From CAWHNT01 sp963830775 (GTDB taxonomy: Bacteria > Pseudomonadota > Alphaproteobacteria > Geminicoccales > Geminicoccaceae), in the NCBI GenBank assembly GCA_963830775.1, contig CAWHNT010000046.1, forward strand, positions 62,001-126,000: a stretch of DNA of 64,000 nt, given 5' to 3'. Shown here piece by piece: positions 35,833 through 45,748 of this stretch. Under the pieces are notes generated by a model. The model worked only from the letters and a program-made list of their open reading frames with translations, did no database searches and was not told the DNA's origin. Every line of letters begins with the position of its first letter. Position 1 is the first letter of the stretch. Both the position numbers and the translations under genes were made by a program.

Positions 35833-38471
35833 ATGGCGATCAGTCTCGAAGCCTTCCAGCGGGCAGCCACGATCGGCGGCCGGATCACGCTCGACAAGCG
35901 CCAGGACGACGGGCTCAACGCCAGCAACGGCCAGATGGGCGGCAAGTCGGTGGCCTGGGTCAAGGACACCTGGCCCAGCTCCGCCGTGAAGGAGGAGAAC
36001 CGGGCCGCCATCCAGTCCTTCGTCGGCTCGGTGCGGGCCAAGTACGGCGACCTCCTGGGCGATCTGGCCATGGCGCGGCTTGCCGGCGACATCCAGACCG
36101 GCCGGCCGCTGACCGAGCAGACGATCACCATGATCGTCACCGCCTCCGACAAGGCGCTGGTCGATCTGGCCAAGATGAACGAGGCGAGCGCCAGGACCGC
36201 CGCGAGGTCGGACGACCCGCAGAAGCCGGGCTCGTTCGGGCAGGTGTTCGATCAGGTCACCAGGGCGATGGGCTCGAGCGTCAAGATCAGCGACCTCGAC
36301 CCGGGCCGGCTTGCGGACGCCCGGCTCGCCATCGAGGCCGGGATCAAGGCCGAGACCAGCCAGCACGGGATCCCCAATCTGGCGCTGGTCGACGACGACG
36401 TGGCGCAAGCGATCGCCACGCGCGAGATCAAGAAGCTGCTGGGCGTCGACGCCCGCGACACCATGTCGAGGGAGCTGACCACGCCCGGTGACGGCACGGC
36501 GCCTTTCGACAAGGCCTTCGCCAAGGAGCTCACGGCCCGCGGCTTCACCGCAGCTGACGCACAAGGCGTTCGAGCTCGGCCCGCTGCTCCAGGCGACGCG
36601 CTCGGCCATCGTCGAGGCCAGCTTCAATCCGAACGAGAACGCCCACACCCGGCCCGTGGACCGCGCCAAGGCGGACGCGATCCTGGAGCAGCAGATCAAG
36701 CGCTTCCTCGACGGGCAGCAGGACTCGCTCCTGAAGGCGAAGGACCTGGCGCGCGACGACCAGGTGCTCGAGATGGCCCTCACCAACGTGGCGCTGACCA
36801 CGGAGGGCATCACGCCCGCCATGCTGGATAAGCTCGCCCAGTCGCGGCAGGTGGCGGAGACGGCGCTCAAGACACTGGCCAACCCCACAGGAGTCTGGAC
36901 AGCCAGGTCAAGGCGCTCAAGGACCTCGCGACGCGGCCGGCAAGGCCGCGGGCGACCTCGGCCTCGACGAGGCCGGTGCCGCGCGCTTCCGCGACGCGCT
37001 CGTGGCTCGCGCTCGCACCCTGGACTCAGCGAGCCGGGGAAGGCGAACGTCAAGCAGGCGCTGAGCTCGGCCGGGCTCGCCGACGTGGAGGACGCCATGA
37101 CGCCGGGAAGAGACCGGGCCTGGCCCGAGGTGCGCAAAGCGGCCGACGACCTCGTCGCCGTCTTCAAGCCACTGCGGCAGGCGGTGGGGGCCGAGCGTCC
37201 TCCGCGCCCCGGAATTCACGTCCTGGGCCAGGCCTCGTCCCAGGCCCTGAACGCGCTCAAGGACAACGGGATCGACCTGCGGTGGACCCGGACCACCGTC
37301 TCGCCCGAGGCGCAGAAGGCGCGCAAGGCGAAGGACCTCGCAGCGCGGGAATGAGACTACAAGGCAGCGCTGGATCAGCTCGTGCAGCTGCCCGGTATGA
37401 CGGCCGCGAGGTTGGAGACGCTGTGGGAGGTGCGGGGGACGGCCGAGTCCGCCCTCGCGGTCATGGCCGATCCCAACAAGGGCCTGGCCGATCAGGTGGG
37501 TGCTCTGAAGGACCTGAACACAGCCATTACGAAGGGCGCGGGCGATCTCAACTTTGACGCCGAGCACGCCGATTGGCTCGGCCAAGCGGCGATGTGGCTC
37601 GCCAGCGAAACGACCGGGCTCGAACTCGGCGGCCCTCGACCAGCTGCGGCAGACGCTCGTCTCGCCCGAGACGACGGCCCTGCTCGGCGCGCTCGATCTC
37701 GCGTCGAAGAGCCAGGGCCTGCCTCAGGAGAGCCGGGAGGCGGCGCGCGATCTCTCCAGGCTGCTGGGCGAGCTGCGCCCGAGCATGGTGGGCGGCAGCC
37801 TGCCCCAGCCGCAGCTCGCCTCGCTGGACCAGGTCAAGCCGGAGACGTTCCAGGCGCTGCGGGACAATGGCGTCGAGATCGAGCCGCGGATGGCCAAGGC
37901 CAAGGAGCTGGCGGCCGGCAATCCGAAGCATGAGGCCGCTCTCCTCGGCCTCGTGCAGCAGGACCCCTCCATGACCACGGAGACGCTCGAGAAGATGTGG
38001 CAGGCGCGGGCGCTGCCGAGAAGGCCTTCAGGGCGATCGCTGCCGTGCACACGCTGGCCGACCAGGTCGGTGCCCTGAAGGATCTGACCGCAGCCGTCAA
38101 CGAGGCCGTGACGTGCACTCGACCTTCACGGCCCGACGCCAACCGGTTCCGCAGCACGGCAATGTCGCTCGCTAGCGACCACGACGGGGCTCGAGTGGCG
38201 ACCCAGGATCTGCTGGAGCTGGCGCTCGGCTCGCGACCTGTATCGTCGACGATGGGCGACGCGCTGGCCCTGCGGCGCAGGATGCAGGATCTGCCCCCAG
38301 ACGACCCGCGAGGCCGCGAGCGACCTCTCCGACCAGTTCGGGCGGCTGCACGCTCGACATGGGTCCCGGCCGCCCGCCCCGACAAGCCCCGGATCGCTCG
38401 ACGAGATGACGCCGGAGACGTTCCAGGCCTTGCGCGCGCACGGCATCGAGATCGATCCAAGCAGGCTCTAG
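35833..38471 (+). pseudogene. Decayed large effector-like gene with about 190-residue repeats
   Basis: The first 240 codons are intact from ATG 35833 (MAISLEAFQRAATIGGRITL, then SNGQMGGKSVAWVKDTW), with no signal peptide. After that the frame is broken many times: an insertion near 36555, deletions near 36890, 36930 and 37016, an in-frame TGA at 37352-37354, an insertion at 37628, a deletion near 38006, two more shifts near 38170-38200 and an insertion near 38290, ending in TAG at 38469-38471. The stitched protein would be about 880 residues and mostly helical, with three repeats. Placement 18 bases after a CesT-like gene suggests it was that chaperone's cargo. Real decay is likelier than sequencing error alone, given the mix of lesion types, but both may contribute. 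Confidence 0.7.
36806..38471 (+). repeat. Three diverged coding repeats of about 190 residues
   Basis: Repeat units begin at about 36806, 37394 and 37968 with related starts (GITPAML, GMTAARL, SMTTETL), each followed by a Q-V-x-A-L-K-D-L block (SQVKALKDL, DQVGALKDLNTAI, DQVGALKDLTAAV) and, near the end, by a T-F-Q-A-L-R-x-x-G-x-E-I block (ALNALKDNGIDL, TFQALRDNGVEIEP, TFQALRAHGIEIDP). Spacing is 195 and 191 codons after allowing for the shifts. Confidence 0.75.
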
Positions 38472-38506
38472 GATCATCTAGGCGGAGCGGCTGGCCACGC
38501 CTCGGC

Positions 38507-39067
38507 TCACGCCCGCTCCATCACGCCCGTGACGAAATCGTACTCCGCCTCCAGCGCGTGCAGCGAGCCTTCGGGCCGCAGCACGCTGGAGTAGAGCCTG
38601 AAGGCGCTCACCGGGAAGGCCGAGGAGCGGAAGAGCGAGCGGCCGGCGAGCCAGCTCCCGAACCGGTCCTCGGGCGGCGGGAAGCGGAAACGGCCCAAGG
38701 TCACGTGCGGCATGAACTTGCGCCGCTCGGGGTCCAGGCCCACGCTCTCCAAGGCGCGCTCGATCCGCCGCTTGAGCGGGGTGAGTTTCTCGGGGTGCTC
38801 GACCCCGGTCCACAAGGTCTGCGGGGCACCGCGCGGCGGGAACTGGCCCAGCCCCTTGAGGCGCAGCTCGAGCGGAACGTGGCTCACCGCGGTCAGCGCC
38901 TCGCCGATCTCGTAGAAGATGCCCTGCTGCACCTCGCCGATGAAGCGGAGCGTCAGGTGGAACTGCTCAGGGTCGGTCCAACGGGTGGCCGGCAGGCCGA
39001 CGCAGAGGCGCTCCAGCTGGGCCGCCACTTCCTCGGGCATCGGGATCGCGATGAACAGGCGTGGCAT
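38507..39067 (-). CDS. thpR: RNA 2',3'-cyclic phosphodiesterase
   Basis: A 186-residue 2H phosphoesterase. Both H-x-T-L motifs are present: FHLTLRFIGEV near residue 42 and FMPHVTLGRF near residue 127. The family opens 2',3'-cyclic phosphates in RNA and was first known as 2'-5' RNA ligase. Start ATG 39067 gives the standard MPRLFIAIPMPEE beginning. The gene is divergent from the TPR gene. Confidence 0.92.
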   Translation of the reverse strand: MPRLFIAIPMPEEVAAQLERLCVGLPATRWTDPEQFHLTLRFIGEVQQGIFYEIGEALTAVSHVPLELRLKGLGQFPPRGAPQTLWTGVEHPEKLTPLKRRIERALESVGLDPERRKFMPHVTLGRFRFPPPEDRFGSWLAGRSLFRSSAFPVSAFRLYSSVLRPEGSLHALEAEYDFVTGVMERA

Positions 39068-39201
39068 GATCACCTCCGGCAGGGCGGGGGCAGGCGCCCT
39101 TGTCAAAGCGGGTGCGGTCCCATACCAACGCGTCGCTCGGGCGAGCGCGTGCCGGCCCTCCATGCGGCCGCCGCAACATGCACAGGGCTAAGGTAGGGCG
39201 G

Positions 39202-39861
39202 GTGAAGTCGGAAGAGTTTTTCCGCGAGGTCGACGAGGAGCTGCAGCGCGACCGGATGCTGGCGCTGTGGCGCCGCTACGGCAGCCTCGTCATGGTGCTG
39301 GCCGTGGCCGCGGTGCTGGCCACCGCCGGCTGGGTCGCCTGGCAGCATTGGCAGGAGCGGCAGCGGGCGGCCGAGGCCGAGCGCTTCGCCGCCGCCATCG
39401 CCGACATCGGCACCAAGCCCGCCGAGGCCGCAACCCGGCTGGACGGGTTCGCGGCCGAGGCCAGGACCGGCTACGGCGCCCTTGCCCGCCTGCGCGAGGC
39501 CGAGGCCAAGGCCACGGCCGGCGACGAGGCCGGGGCGGTGGCGACGCTGGAAGCGCTGGCGGCGGACGGGTCGGCCGACCCGCTGCTGCGCGACCTCGCC
39601 GCCGTGCTGGCGGCTGGCCGCCAGGTCGACACCGGCGATCCTGCGGCACTCAGGGCCCGGCTCGAGCCGCTGGCCGCGGCCGGGGCACCCTACCGCTACA
39701 CCGCCCGCGAGCTCCTGGCTCTCCTCGCCATCCGGACCGGCGATAGTGCCGGCGCACGCAGCACGCTGGAGGAGCTGAGCAAGGAGGTGGACATTCCCCA
39801 GGCGCAGCAGCAGCGGGTGGGCCAGCTGCTGGCAACGCTGGGCGGGATTGCGGCACCGTGA
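39202..39861 (+). CDS. YfgM-like tetratricopeptide membrane protein
   Basis: A 219-residue protein with a short cytoplasmic N-terminus (VKSEEFFREVDEELQRDRM), one transmembrane helix at about 28-50 (LVMVLAVAAVLATAGWVAW), and a periplasmic TPR-like domain (ALARLREAEAKATAGDEAGA, RYTARELLALLAIRTGDSAGA). Its partner BamB follows with a GTGA overlap, the arrangement seen for YfgM and BamB in many proteobacteria. GTG 39202 is preferred over ATG 39178 because it gives the usual F-R-E-V-D-E start with an A/G-rich site before it. Confidence 0.88.
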   Translation: MKSEEFFREVDEELQRDRMLALWRRYGSLVMVLAVAAVLATAGWVAWQHWQERQRAAEAERFAAAIADIGTKPAEAATRLDGFAAEARTGYGALARLREAEAKATAGDEAGAVATLEALAADGSADPLLRDLAAVLAAGRQVDTGDPAALRARLEPLAAAGAPYRYTARELLALLAIRTGDSAGARSTLEELSKEVDIPQAQQQRVGQLLATLGGIAAP

Positions 39862-41198
39862 GCGGCAGGCTGACCCGGAGGGCCGCCCTCCTGACCTCGG
39901 GCCTGGCCCTTTCCGGTTGCGGTGGGGGTGGCAGCTCCTGGTTCGGCGAGAGCGAGGACGCGCCGCTGCCGGGTGCGCGCAAGTCGGTCCTGCTGCTCGA
40001 CGAGGACGTCCGGGCCGATCCCGAGATCGCCGCCACCCCGATCACGCTGCCGCGGCCGCGGCGCAACGCCGAGTGGCCGCAGGCGGGCGGCATCGCCACC
40101 CATGCCATGTACCACCTGGAGGCCGCCGACACGCTGCGTCCGGCCTGGACCGCCGACATCGGGGCGGGGGCCGGACGGCGCTCGCGCCTCCTGGCGACCC
40201 CGGTCGCGGCCCCCGGCATCGTGTTCACGATCAACTCCGAGGACCGGGTTTCCGCCTTCAGCACCTCCGACGGCCGCGAGGCCTGGCGGATCCGGGCCCA
40301 GGAGCGGGGCTCGGGCGACCGGCTCGGCAGCGGCGGCCTCGCCTACGACAATGGCCGCCTCTTCGTCACCGGCGGCAGCGGCGACGTGCTGGCCCTCGAC
40401 CCCGGCTCCGGGGCCGAGATCTGGCGGAGTGCCGTCAAGGCCCCGGTCCGCGCGGCACCGACCATCGCCGAGGGCCGGGTGCTCGTGCTGGCGGCGGACA
40501 ACCAGCTCTTCGCCCTCGACGCCGGCACGGGTGCGGTGCAGTGGCGCCATGCCGGCGTGTTCGAGCAGGCGGGCATCCTGGGCGGTGCGTCGCCTGCGGC
40601 CACGAGCGGCCTCGTCGTCGCCGCCTACTCCTCGGGCGAGGTGTTCGGGCTCGAGCTCGCGAGCGGCCGTCCCTTGTGGTCCGACACCGTGCTCCGCCCG
40701 CGCCGCACGCTGGCGATCAACACCATCAGCGACATCATCGGCGATCCCGTGATCGACCGCGACATCGTCGTCGTCGCCGGCATCAGCGGCGAGATGGTGG
40801 CGCTCGACGTGTCCCGCGGCGAGCGGATCTGGTCGACCAACGTCACCTCGACCCAGATGCCCTGGGTCGCCGGCGAGGTCGTCTACCTGCTGACCGAGCG
40901 CAACGAGCTGGTCTGCCTCCTGCGCAACACCGGCCGCATCCGCTGGGTGAGCCCCCTGGGCCAGCTCGCCGACCCCGAGGACGCCGATTCCGAGCGTGTG
41001 CGTTGGGTCGGGCCGATCCTGGTCACCGACCGGCTCCTAGTCGCCAGCAGCCGGCGCGACATCATGACGGTCTCGCCCTACACCGGCGAGATCATCGGCA
41101 AGGCCCGCCTCGACGGCCCGGTGAGCCTGCCCCCGATCGTGGCCGACGGAGCGGTCTACCTCCTCACCGACGGCGGCGACCTGATCGCCTATCGCTGA
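39858..41198 (+). CDS. bamB: Outer membrane assembly lipoprotein BamB
   Basis: PQQ-type beta-propeller that supports the BAM complex in inserting outer membrane proteins. The 446-residue precursor has a lipobox LSGC at about residues 18-21, then repeated propeller blades with the tryptophan motif pattern (GREAWRIRAQ, GAEIWRSAVKAP, GAVQWRHAGVF, GERIWSTNVTS, GRIRWVSPLG). The GTG overlaps the stop of the TPR gene. The der gene that often follows is not here; the methyltransferase gene converges and overlaps its end by 10 bases. Confidence 0.92.
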   Translation: MSGRLTRRAALLTSGLALSGCGGGGSSWFGESEDAPLPGARKSVLLLDEDVRADPEIAATPITLPRPRRNAEWPQAGGIATHAMYHLEAADTLRPAWTADIGAGAGRRSRLLATPVAAPGIVFTINSEDRVSAFSTSDGREAWRIRAQERGSGDRLGSGGLAYDNGRLFVTGGSGDVLALDPGSGAEIWRSAVKAPVRAAPTIAEGRVLVLAADNQLFALDAGTGAVQWRHAGVFEQAGILGGASPAATSGLVVAAYSSGEVFGLELASGRPLWSDTVLRPRRTLAINTISDIIGDPVIDRDIVVVAGISGEMVALDVSRGERIWSTNVTSTQMPWVAGEVVYLLTERNELVCLLRNTGRIRWVSPLGQLADPEDADSERVRWVGPILVTDRLLVASSRRDIMTVSPYTGEIIGKARLDGPVSLPPIVADGAVYLLTDGGDLIAYR

Positions 41199-42019
41199 TC
41201 TGCCCGCGCAGTCACTTCCAGAAGACCCAGGCGGCCCTCGCTCAGATTGCGCTGGAGATTCCGGCTCACCGGTAACGCCTCGGCACCGAAGAGGACGCTG
41301 AGCACCAGCGCCGGTGCCTCGCTCGCCCGCAGCCGGCGGTCCTGCGCTTCGATCGACCGGCGGCCCGCCTCGCTGGTGTCATGCCAGCTCTGAATGGCAA
41401 AGCCCGCAGCCTCGAGCAGCCGGCGCAGCTCCTCGGGCGTGACGAGGTGGCTGAGCCCCGCGTGCGACGCCCAGGGTACCGGGAAGGACGGCTCGCCGCC
41501 CGGCCCCTGGACCACATCGTAGATCGCCAGCATCCCGCCCGGCCGGAGAACGCGGTGCATCTCGCCGTAGAGCCGCGGCTTGTCGGCGATGTTCATGGCG
41601 ACGTGCTGGGTCCAGGCGATGTCGAAGGAGGCGTCGGGGAACGGCAGGTCGAGGGCGTCGGCCTGCCGGTACTCGACCCGGTCCGAGAGGCCTGTCCAGG
41701 CCGCGAGCTCGGTCGCCACGGCACAGTAGGCCTCGGTCAGGTCGATGCCGACGACGTGGCAGCCATAGGTGGCGGCCAGATGGCGGGACGGGCCGCCCAG
41801 GCCCGAGCCGATGTCGAGGACCCTGCTGGCGGCCGTGGGCCGCAGCCGTGCTGCCAGCTCTTCCGTCGCCTGCCGGCCGCGGATGTGGAACTCGTCGATG
41901 GCCGCGAGATCGGCCGGCGTCAGATGGTCGAGGTCCTTGCCCGCGCCGCGCAGGCGATCGCGGATGGTCGCGATCAGGCCCGGGCGGGCGTAGTGCTGCT
42001 CGACCCTGTCGCCGGGCAC
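41189..42019 (-). CDS. SAM-dependent methyltransferase
   Basis: Class I methyltransferase of 276 residues. Motif I is VLDIGSGLGGPSRHLA (residues 66-81), the acidic residue is in VVGIDLTEAYC, motif IV is IAWTQHVAMNI, and motif VI is MLAIYDVVQGPGG. The sequence resembles glycine/sarcosine methyltransferases and sterol/ubiquinone-type enzymes, but the acceptor cannot be assigned. Start is GTG 42019. It is followed on the same strand by no partner gene; the SGNH gene lies nine bases upstream. Confidence 0.82.
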   Translation of the reverse strand: MPGDRVEQHYARPGLIATIRDRLRGAGKDLDHLTPADLAAIDEFHIRGRQATEELAARLRPTAASRVLDIGSGLGGPSRHLAATYGCHVVGIDLTEAYCAVATELAAWTGLSDRVEYRQADALDLPFPDASFDIAWTQHVAMNIADKPRLYGEMHRVLRPGGMLAIYDVVQGPGGEPSFPVPWASHAGLSHLVTPEELRRLLEAAGFAIQSWHDTSEAGRRSIEAQDRRLRASEAPALVLSVLFGAEALPVSRNLQRNLSEGRLGLLEVTARADQR

Positions 42020-42027
42020 AGGCGCCG

Positions 42028-42801
42028 CTAAGGCGTGACGGTCGCGGGCACGACCGCGGCAGCCGTCGCCACTGTCTCGCCCGCCGGGACCAGCATGTCG
42101 GCCACGTCCAGCGCCAGGCAGCGGTAGCTGGCATCCGTCATGTGCAGGCCGTCCTTGGAGTAGATCGTACTGACGGCGAGGGTCCCGCCCGAGATCCAGC
42201 CCAGCATCCTCTCGTGGCGCGAGAAGAGCGGTGTGCCGGTGGCCTTGGCGACCTTCGCGATCATGCCGCTCATGGCGGCGATCGCCTGCTCGTCCTCGGC
42301 CCTGGGTACCGGCTGCGGGTCCATGAGAAGCAGTGCTGCCCCCTGCTCCTTGATCTGGCCGATGCCATCGAGAAGCTGGGCCTGCACTTGGTCCAGCGGC
42401 AGGCCGCGCAACGCGTCGTTCGTGCCCACCTGCCAGATCACGAGGTCGGGCTTCTGCTGCAGCACGTCACGATCCAGGCGGCGCAGATTGTCGGCCACCA
42501 CCTCGCCACCGATGCCCTTGTTCAGCACCTCGACCGTGGTCCCGGGCAGCCGGTCGGCGAGCGCCAAAGCGAGCTGTGCCGGGTAGGTACGCGACGGACC
42601 ACTGGCACCGACACCCTGCGTGCTCGACGAGCCCACGGCCACGATCCGCAACGGGCGCATGGCCTCGGCCCGGCCGAGCCCGGTAAGGAGGGCTGGTGCC
42701 TGGAAGGTCACCGTCGGTGCCCGACATTCCTCCGCCAACGCGTCAACAGCCACCAAGCACGACAGGCAGGCAGCGGCCAGGGCCGCGAAGCGAAGGCGCA
42801 T
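42028..42801 (-). CDS. Exported SGNH/GDSL-type hydrolase
   Basis: A 257-residue esterase-like protein with a signal peptide (residues 1-23, ending VDALAEEC). Block I has GSSSTQGVGASGPS in place of the usual G-D-S, block III is QVGTNDALRG, and block V is SKDGLHMTDASY with the catalytic D-x-x-H. It probably acts on an ester in the periplasm, such as a lipid or polysaccharide acetyl group. It diverges from an OpgC-type acyltransferase gene, which might be functionally related through glycan modification. Confidence 0.83.
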   Translation of the reverse strand: MRLRFAALAAACLSCLVAVDALAEECRAPTVTFQAPALLTGLGRAEAMRPLRIVAVGSSSTQGVGASGPSRTYPAQLALALADRLPGTTVEVLNKGIGGEVVADNLRRLDRDVLQQKPDLVIWQVGTNDALRGLPLDQVQAQLLDGIGQIKEQGAALLLMDPQPVPRAEDEQAIAAMSGMIAKVAKATGTPLFSRHERMLGWISGGTLAVSTIYSKDGLHMTDASYRCLALDVADMLVPAGETVATAAAVVPATVTP

Positions 42802-42997
42802 CGTTCATCCCGTGGTTTGCTGGGTTCGAGCCTATCTAGGCGCAGCGCCGCTACACTGGAATGGCATCAAGGCCACAGCTTTGAGCAGGCGCTCGCGAGC
42901 CCTGCGCTGCCATCCTGGCTGATCCCGCTGCAACGCGGGAACCGGGCGCCCGCGAGCAATGTTGTCAGGCACGGCCCAGTGGCCATGGAGATCTGGC

Positions 42998-44200
42998 GTG
43001 GGACGGGTGAAGCTCCTGGACGGGCTGCGTGGCGCCTGCCTCATCCTGATGACCATCACCCATCTGCATTTCGGGCGCGAGTACCTCGTCGGTTACCTGC
43101 ACATCAAGCAGCTCGGCTTTGCGGACAGCGCGCAAGGCTTCATCTTTCTTTCCGGCCTCCTGGTCGGCCTCGTCGGCATGCGACAATATGGCCGGGAGGG
43201 GATGGCGCCGGTCCGCAAGCGCTACTGGTGGCGTGCCGCCGAGCTCTATGGCTGGCACCTGGCGCTCCTGCTCGTCATCCTGCTCGCCTCCCGCCTGCTT
43301 CCCTTCGGCTGGGTCGCCTGGCGCGACTGGCTGCAGCAGCTCTTCGGCGACGGCGGTGCCTATGCCATTGCCGCGGCGGGCCTGCTCTACCAGCCCACCT
43401 ATCTCGATATCCTGCCGCAATACATGCTCTACATCCTGGCGGCACCGCTTGCGATCCGCCTCGTCGCCGAGGGCAGGACCGGCATAGCGCTGGCCGTCAC
43501 GCTGGGCCTGTGGCTGGTGGCGCAGGCCGGGCTGCTCGCCACTCCCATGGCCTGGCTCGACCGCGCCATCGTCATCGGCGGCACCGACATCACGCTTCGT
43601 GCCGCCTTCAACCCGCTGGGCTGGCAGCTCGCCTTCTTCAGCGGCCTGATCATCGGCTGCCTGCTCCAGGGCGGGTCCGTTCGCACCGAGGAGATCTTCC
43701 CGCGCCGCAGCCCGGCTTTGGCCCAGCTCGCGTTCGGGCTCCTGGTCGCCTGCATGGTGCTCCGCCTGGCGCTGACCTTCGGCCTCCTCGACGAGCACTC
43801 GATCGGCCAGCTCGCCAGCGTCGAGCGCCGCAGCGACCTGGGCCTGCTCCCCACCCTCAACTTCGCCGCCCTCGCCTACCTGATCGGCTGGCTGGTGAGC
43901 GCAGCACCGCACGCGGAGGACGGCCGGCTGCGGCGTCTGAGCCGGATGCTGCGCGATCTCCTGGGCCATCCCTGGCTGATGATGCTGGGCCGGCACTCGC
44001 TCATGGTCTTCGTCTACCACGTGCTGCTGATCTACGCGCTGCGCTGGCTCGATGCCTGGGCTGGCGGCATCCCCGACCCCTGGTTCAGCTTCATGGCCCT
44101 GGGTGCGATCACAAGCCTCTTCCTCGTCGCGGCCCTGCTCGACCTTCGGCGGAACGCTGCCCCGCGGCCAATTGCCGTCCCGGCTACCGCCCAAGCCTGA
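42998..44200 (+). CDS. OpgC-domain membrane protein
   Basis: A 400-residue protein with about ten transmembrane helices. It starts LLDGLRGACLILMTITHLHFG and continues AQGFIFLSGLLVGLVGM, the typical OpgC beginning; later come YMLYILAAPLAI, FNPLGWQLAFFSGLIIG and LGRHSLMVFVYHVLLIY. OpgC of E. coli succinylates periplasmic glucans. GTG 42998 is chosen because GGAG at 42987-42990 has good spacing. Its stop overlaps the convergent kinase gene by 17 bases. Confidence 0.88.
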   Translation: MGRVKLLDGLRGACLILMTITHLHFGREYLVGYLHIKQLGFADSAQGFIFLSGLLVGLVGMRQYGREGMAPVRKRYWWRAAELYGWHLALLLVILLASRLLPFGWVAWRDWLQQLFGDGGAYAIAAAGLLYQPTYLDILPQYMLYILAAPLAIRLVAEGRTGIALAVTLGLWLVAQAGLLATPMAWLDRAIVIGGTDITLRAAFNPLGWQLAFFSGLIIGCLLQGGSVRTEEIFPRRSPALAQLAFGLLVACMVLRLALTFGLLDEHSIGQLASVERRSDLGLLPTLNFAALAYLIGWLVSAAPHAEDGRLRRLSRMLRDLLGHPWLMMLGRHSLMVFVYHVLLIYALRWLDAWAGGIPDPWFSFMALGAITSLFLVAALLDLRRNAAPRPIAVPATAQA

Positions 44201-45708
44201 GCCTGGCGGCAGCGTCGTCGGCCAAGTCCGGCAGCCTCCGGTCGGCCCGCAGACGTAGCCACGTAGCGTCGGGAATCTCGATCAGGCTGCTCTGGTGGCG
44301 CACCACCTCGATATCGGCGTCCGAGGCATCGCCCTTCCGTGCTCCGACGCGAGCCTCGAGCACGTCGTCGGGCGCCTCGAGCCAGATTCCGTCGAAGGGC
44401 ACGCCGCAGGCACAGGCCAGGGCTGCGAGCGCCGCCCTCTCCTGCTCGCGGGCATAGACGGCATCGCAGATCACGGCCCGGCCAGCGCGCAGCAGGGTCG
44501 TCGCCCGCTCCAGCATGCAGCCATAGACCCGAGCACTCATCTCGGCCGAATAGGCTTCCGGTGGCAGACGCTCGGTCGGCGCGCGGCCGAGCAGCCACTT
44601 GCGGATCACGTCGCTGCGCAGGAGGACGGCACCGGGCATAGGCTCGAGATGCGGAGCGAGGGCGGCGGCGAGCGTGGACTTGCCGGTGCCCGAACGACCC
44701 GCCACCGCGATCAGGCGTGGGCTCGCCGGTGCCAGGGCTGCGCGCGCAAGGGCGAGATAGGTCCGGGCCGGCTCGCGGTTTCCGGAGAAGCCCTCGACCT
44801 TGGCCCGGACGGTCGCACGGACCGCGAGGAAGAGCGGCAGCAGTGCCAGCCCACGATCGTCCGGCGACCGGTCGCCATAGGCCTGGAGCAGCCGGCACGC
44901 CTCGGACCGGAGCCCGCGGTCGAGGAGATCCATGACCAGGAACGCCAGGTCGTAGAGCACGTCGATCGAGGCGAGCTCCTCGCTGAACTCGAGGCAGTCG
45001 AAGAGGACGGGCTGGCCGTCGAGGAGCACGATGTTGCGCAGGTGCAGGTCGCCATGGCAGCGGCGCACCTTGCCTGCGGCACGGCGCTCCTCCAGCAGCG
45101 TGGTGACCCGATCCAGCTCCGCAGCCGTGGCATCGTTGAGTGCAGCCACCTCGCGGCTCGGCGAAGACCGCCGGCACGAGGCTGCGCAAGTCGCCTCCAT
45201 TGCCCTCGACCACCGACCGCATCGCATGGTCGCCGCCGCGATCGGGCGTCACCTCGGCCGCCGCGTGGAAGTCCGCGATCACCTCCGCCAGCCGGTCCAC
45301 GAGGGCAGGCGTCAGCTCCCCGCGGCCGGCCACCTCGTCGAGCTGATCGCCGGCCGGGAAGCGCCGCATCCGCAGCAGCCACTCGACCGGCAGGCCAGGC
45401 CCGTCCAGCGCCAGCGCTCCGTCATCAGCACGGGTGACTGGCATGACGGCCTCGTAGAGCTGCGGAGCCGTGCGCCGGTTCAGCTCCAGCTCGGCCCGGA
45501 TGGCCGCCTCGCGCCTGGCGAGCGTCGAGAGGTCCATGAAGCTGAACCGCACCGCGCGCTTCATCTTCCACGCCCGTTCCCGGCCGAGGAGGATATGGGC
45601 ACCGTGGGTGTCGATCCGCTCCACGGGCTCGCCAAGGCCGCCGTTCTCCAGGAAGCGCAACACTGCCTCCTGCGCGCCCGCACCCTCCCCGCTTGTCGCC
45701 TCCGCCAC
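44184..45708 (-). CDS. Bifunctional phosphotransferase/P-loop kinase fusion (one-base insertion)
   Basis: A 507-residue fusion after correction. The N-terminal half is an aminoglycoside phosphotransferase-like domain (MKRAVRFSFMDLSTLARREA, then CHGDLHLRNIVLLDGQPVLF and DCLEFSEELASIDVLYD with catalytic residues). The C-terminal half is a gluconate/zeta-toxin-like P-loop kinase with GRSGTGKSTLAAAL, LLRSDVIRKWL and a later DADIEVVRHQ block. An extra base at 45153 (coding C between CCG and GAG) breaks the frame in the first domain. This fusion is widespread in proteobacteria and its substrate is unknown. GTG 45708 has AAGGG before it. Confidence 0.88.
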
Positions 45709-45748
45709 GAGCCCTTACACCCGGCCGGCGGAATTCAAGGGATTGGCC

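Noticed and set aside
37382..37933. Separate small gene within the repeat region
   Set aside because: It is the second repeat of the decayed gene, isolated by an in-frame stop and an insertion; no ribosome-binding site of its own was seen.
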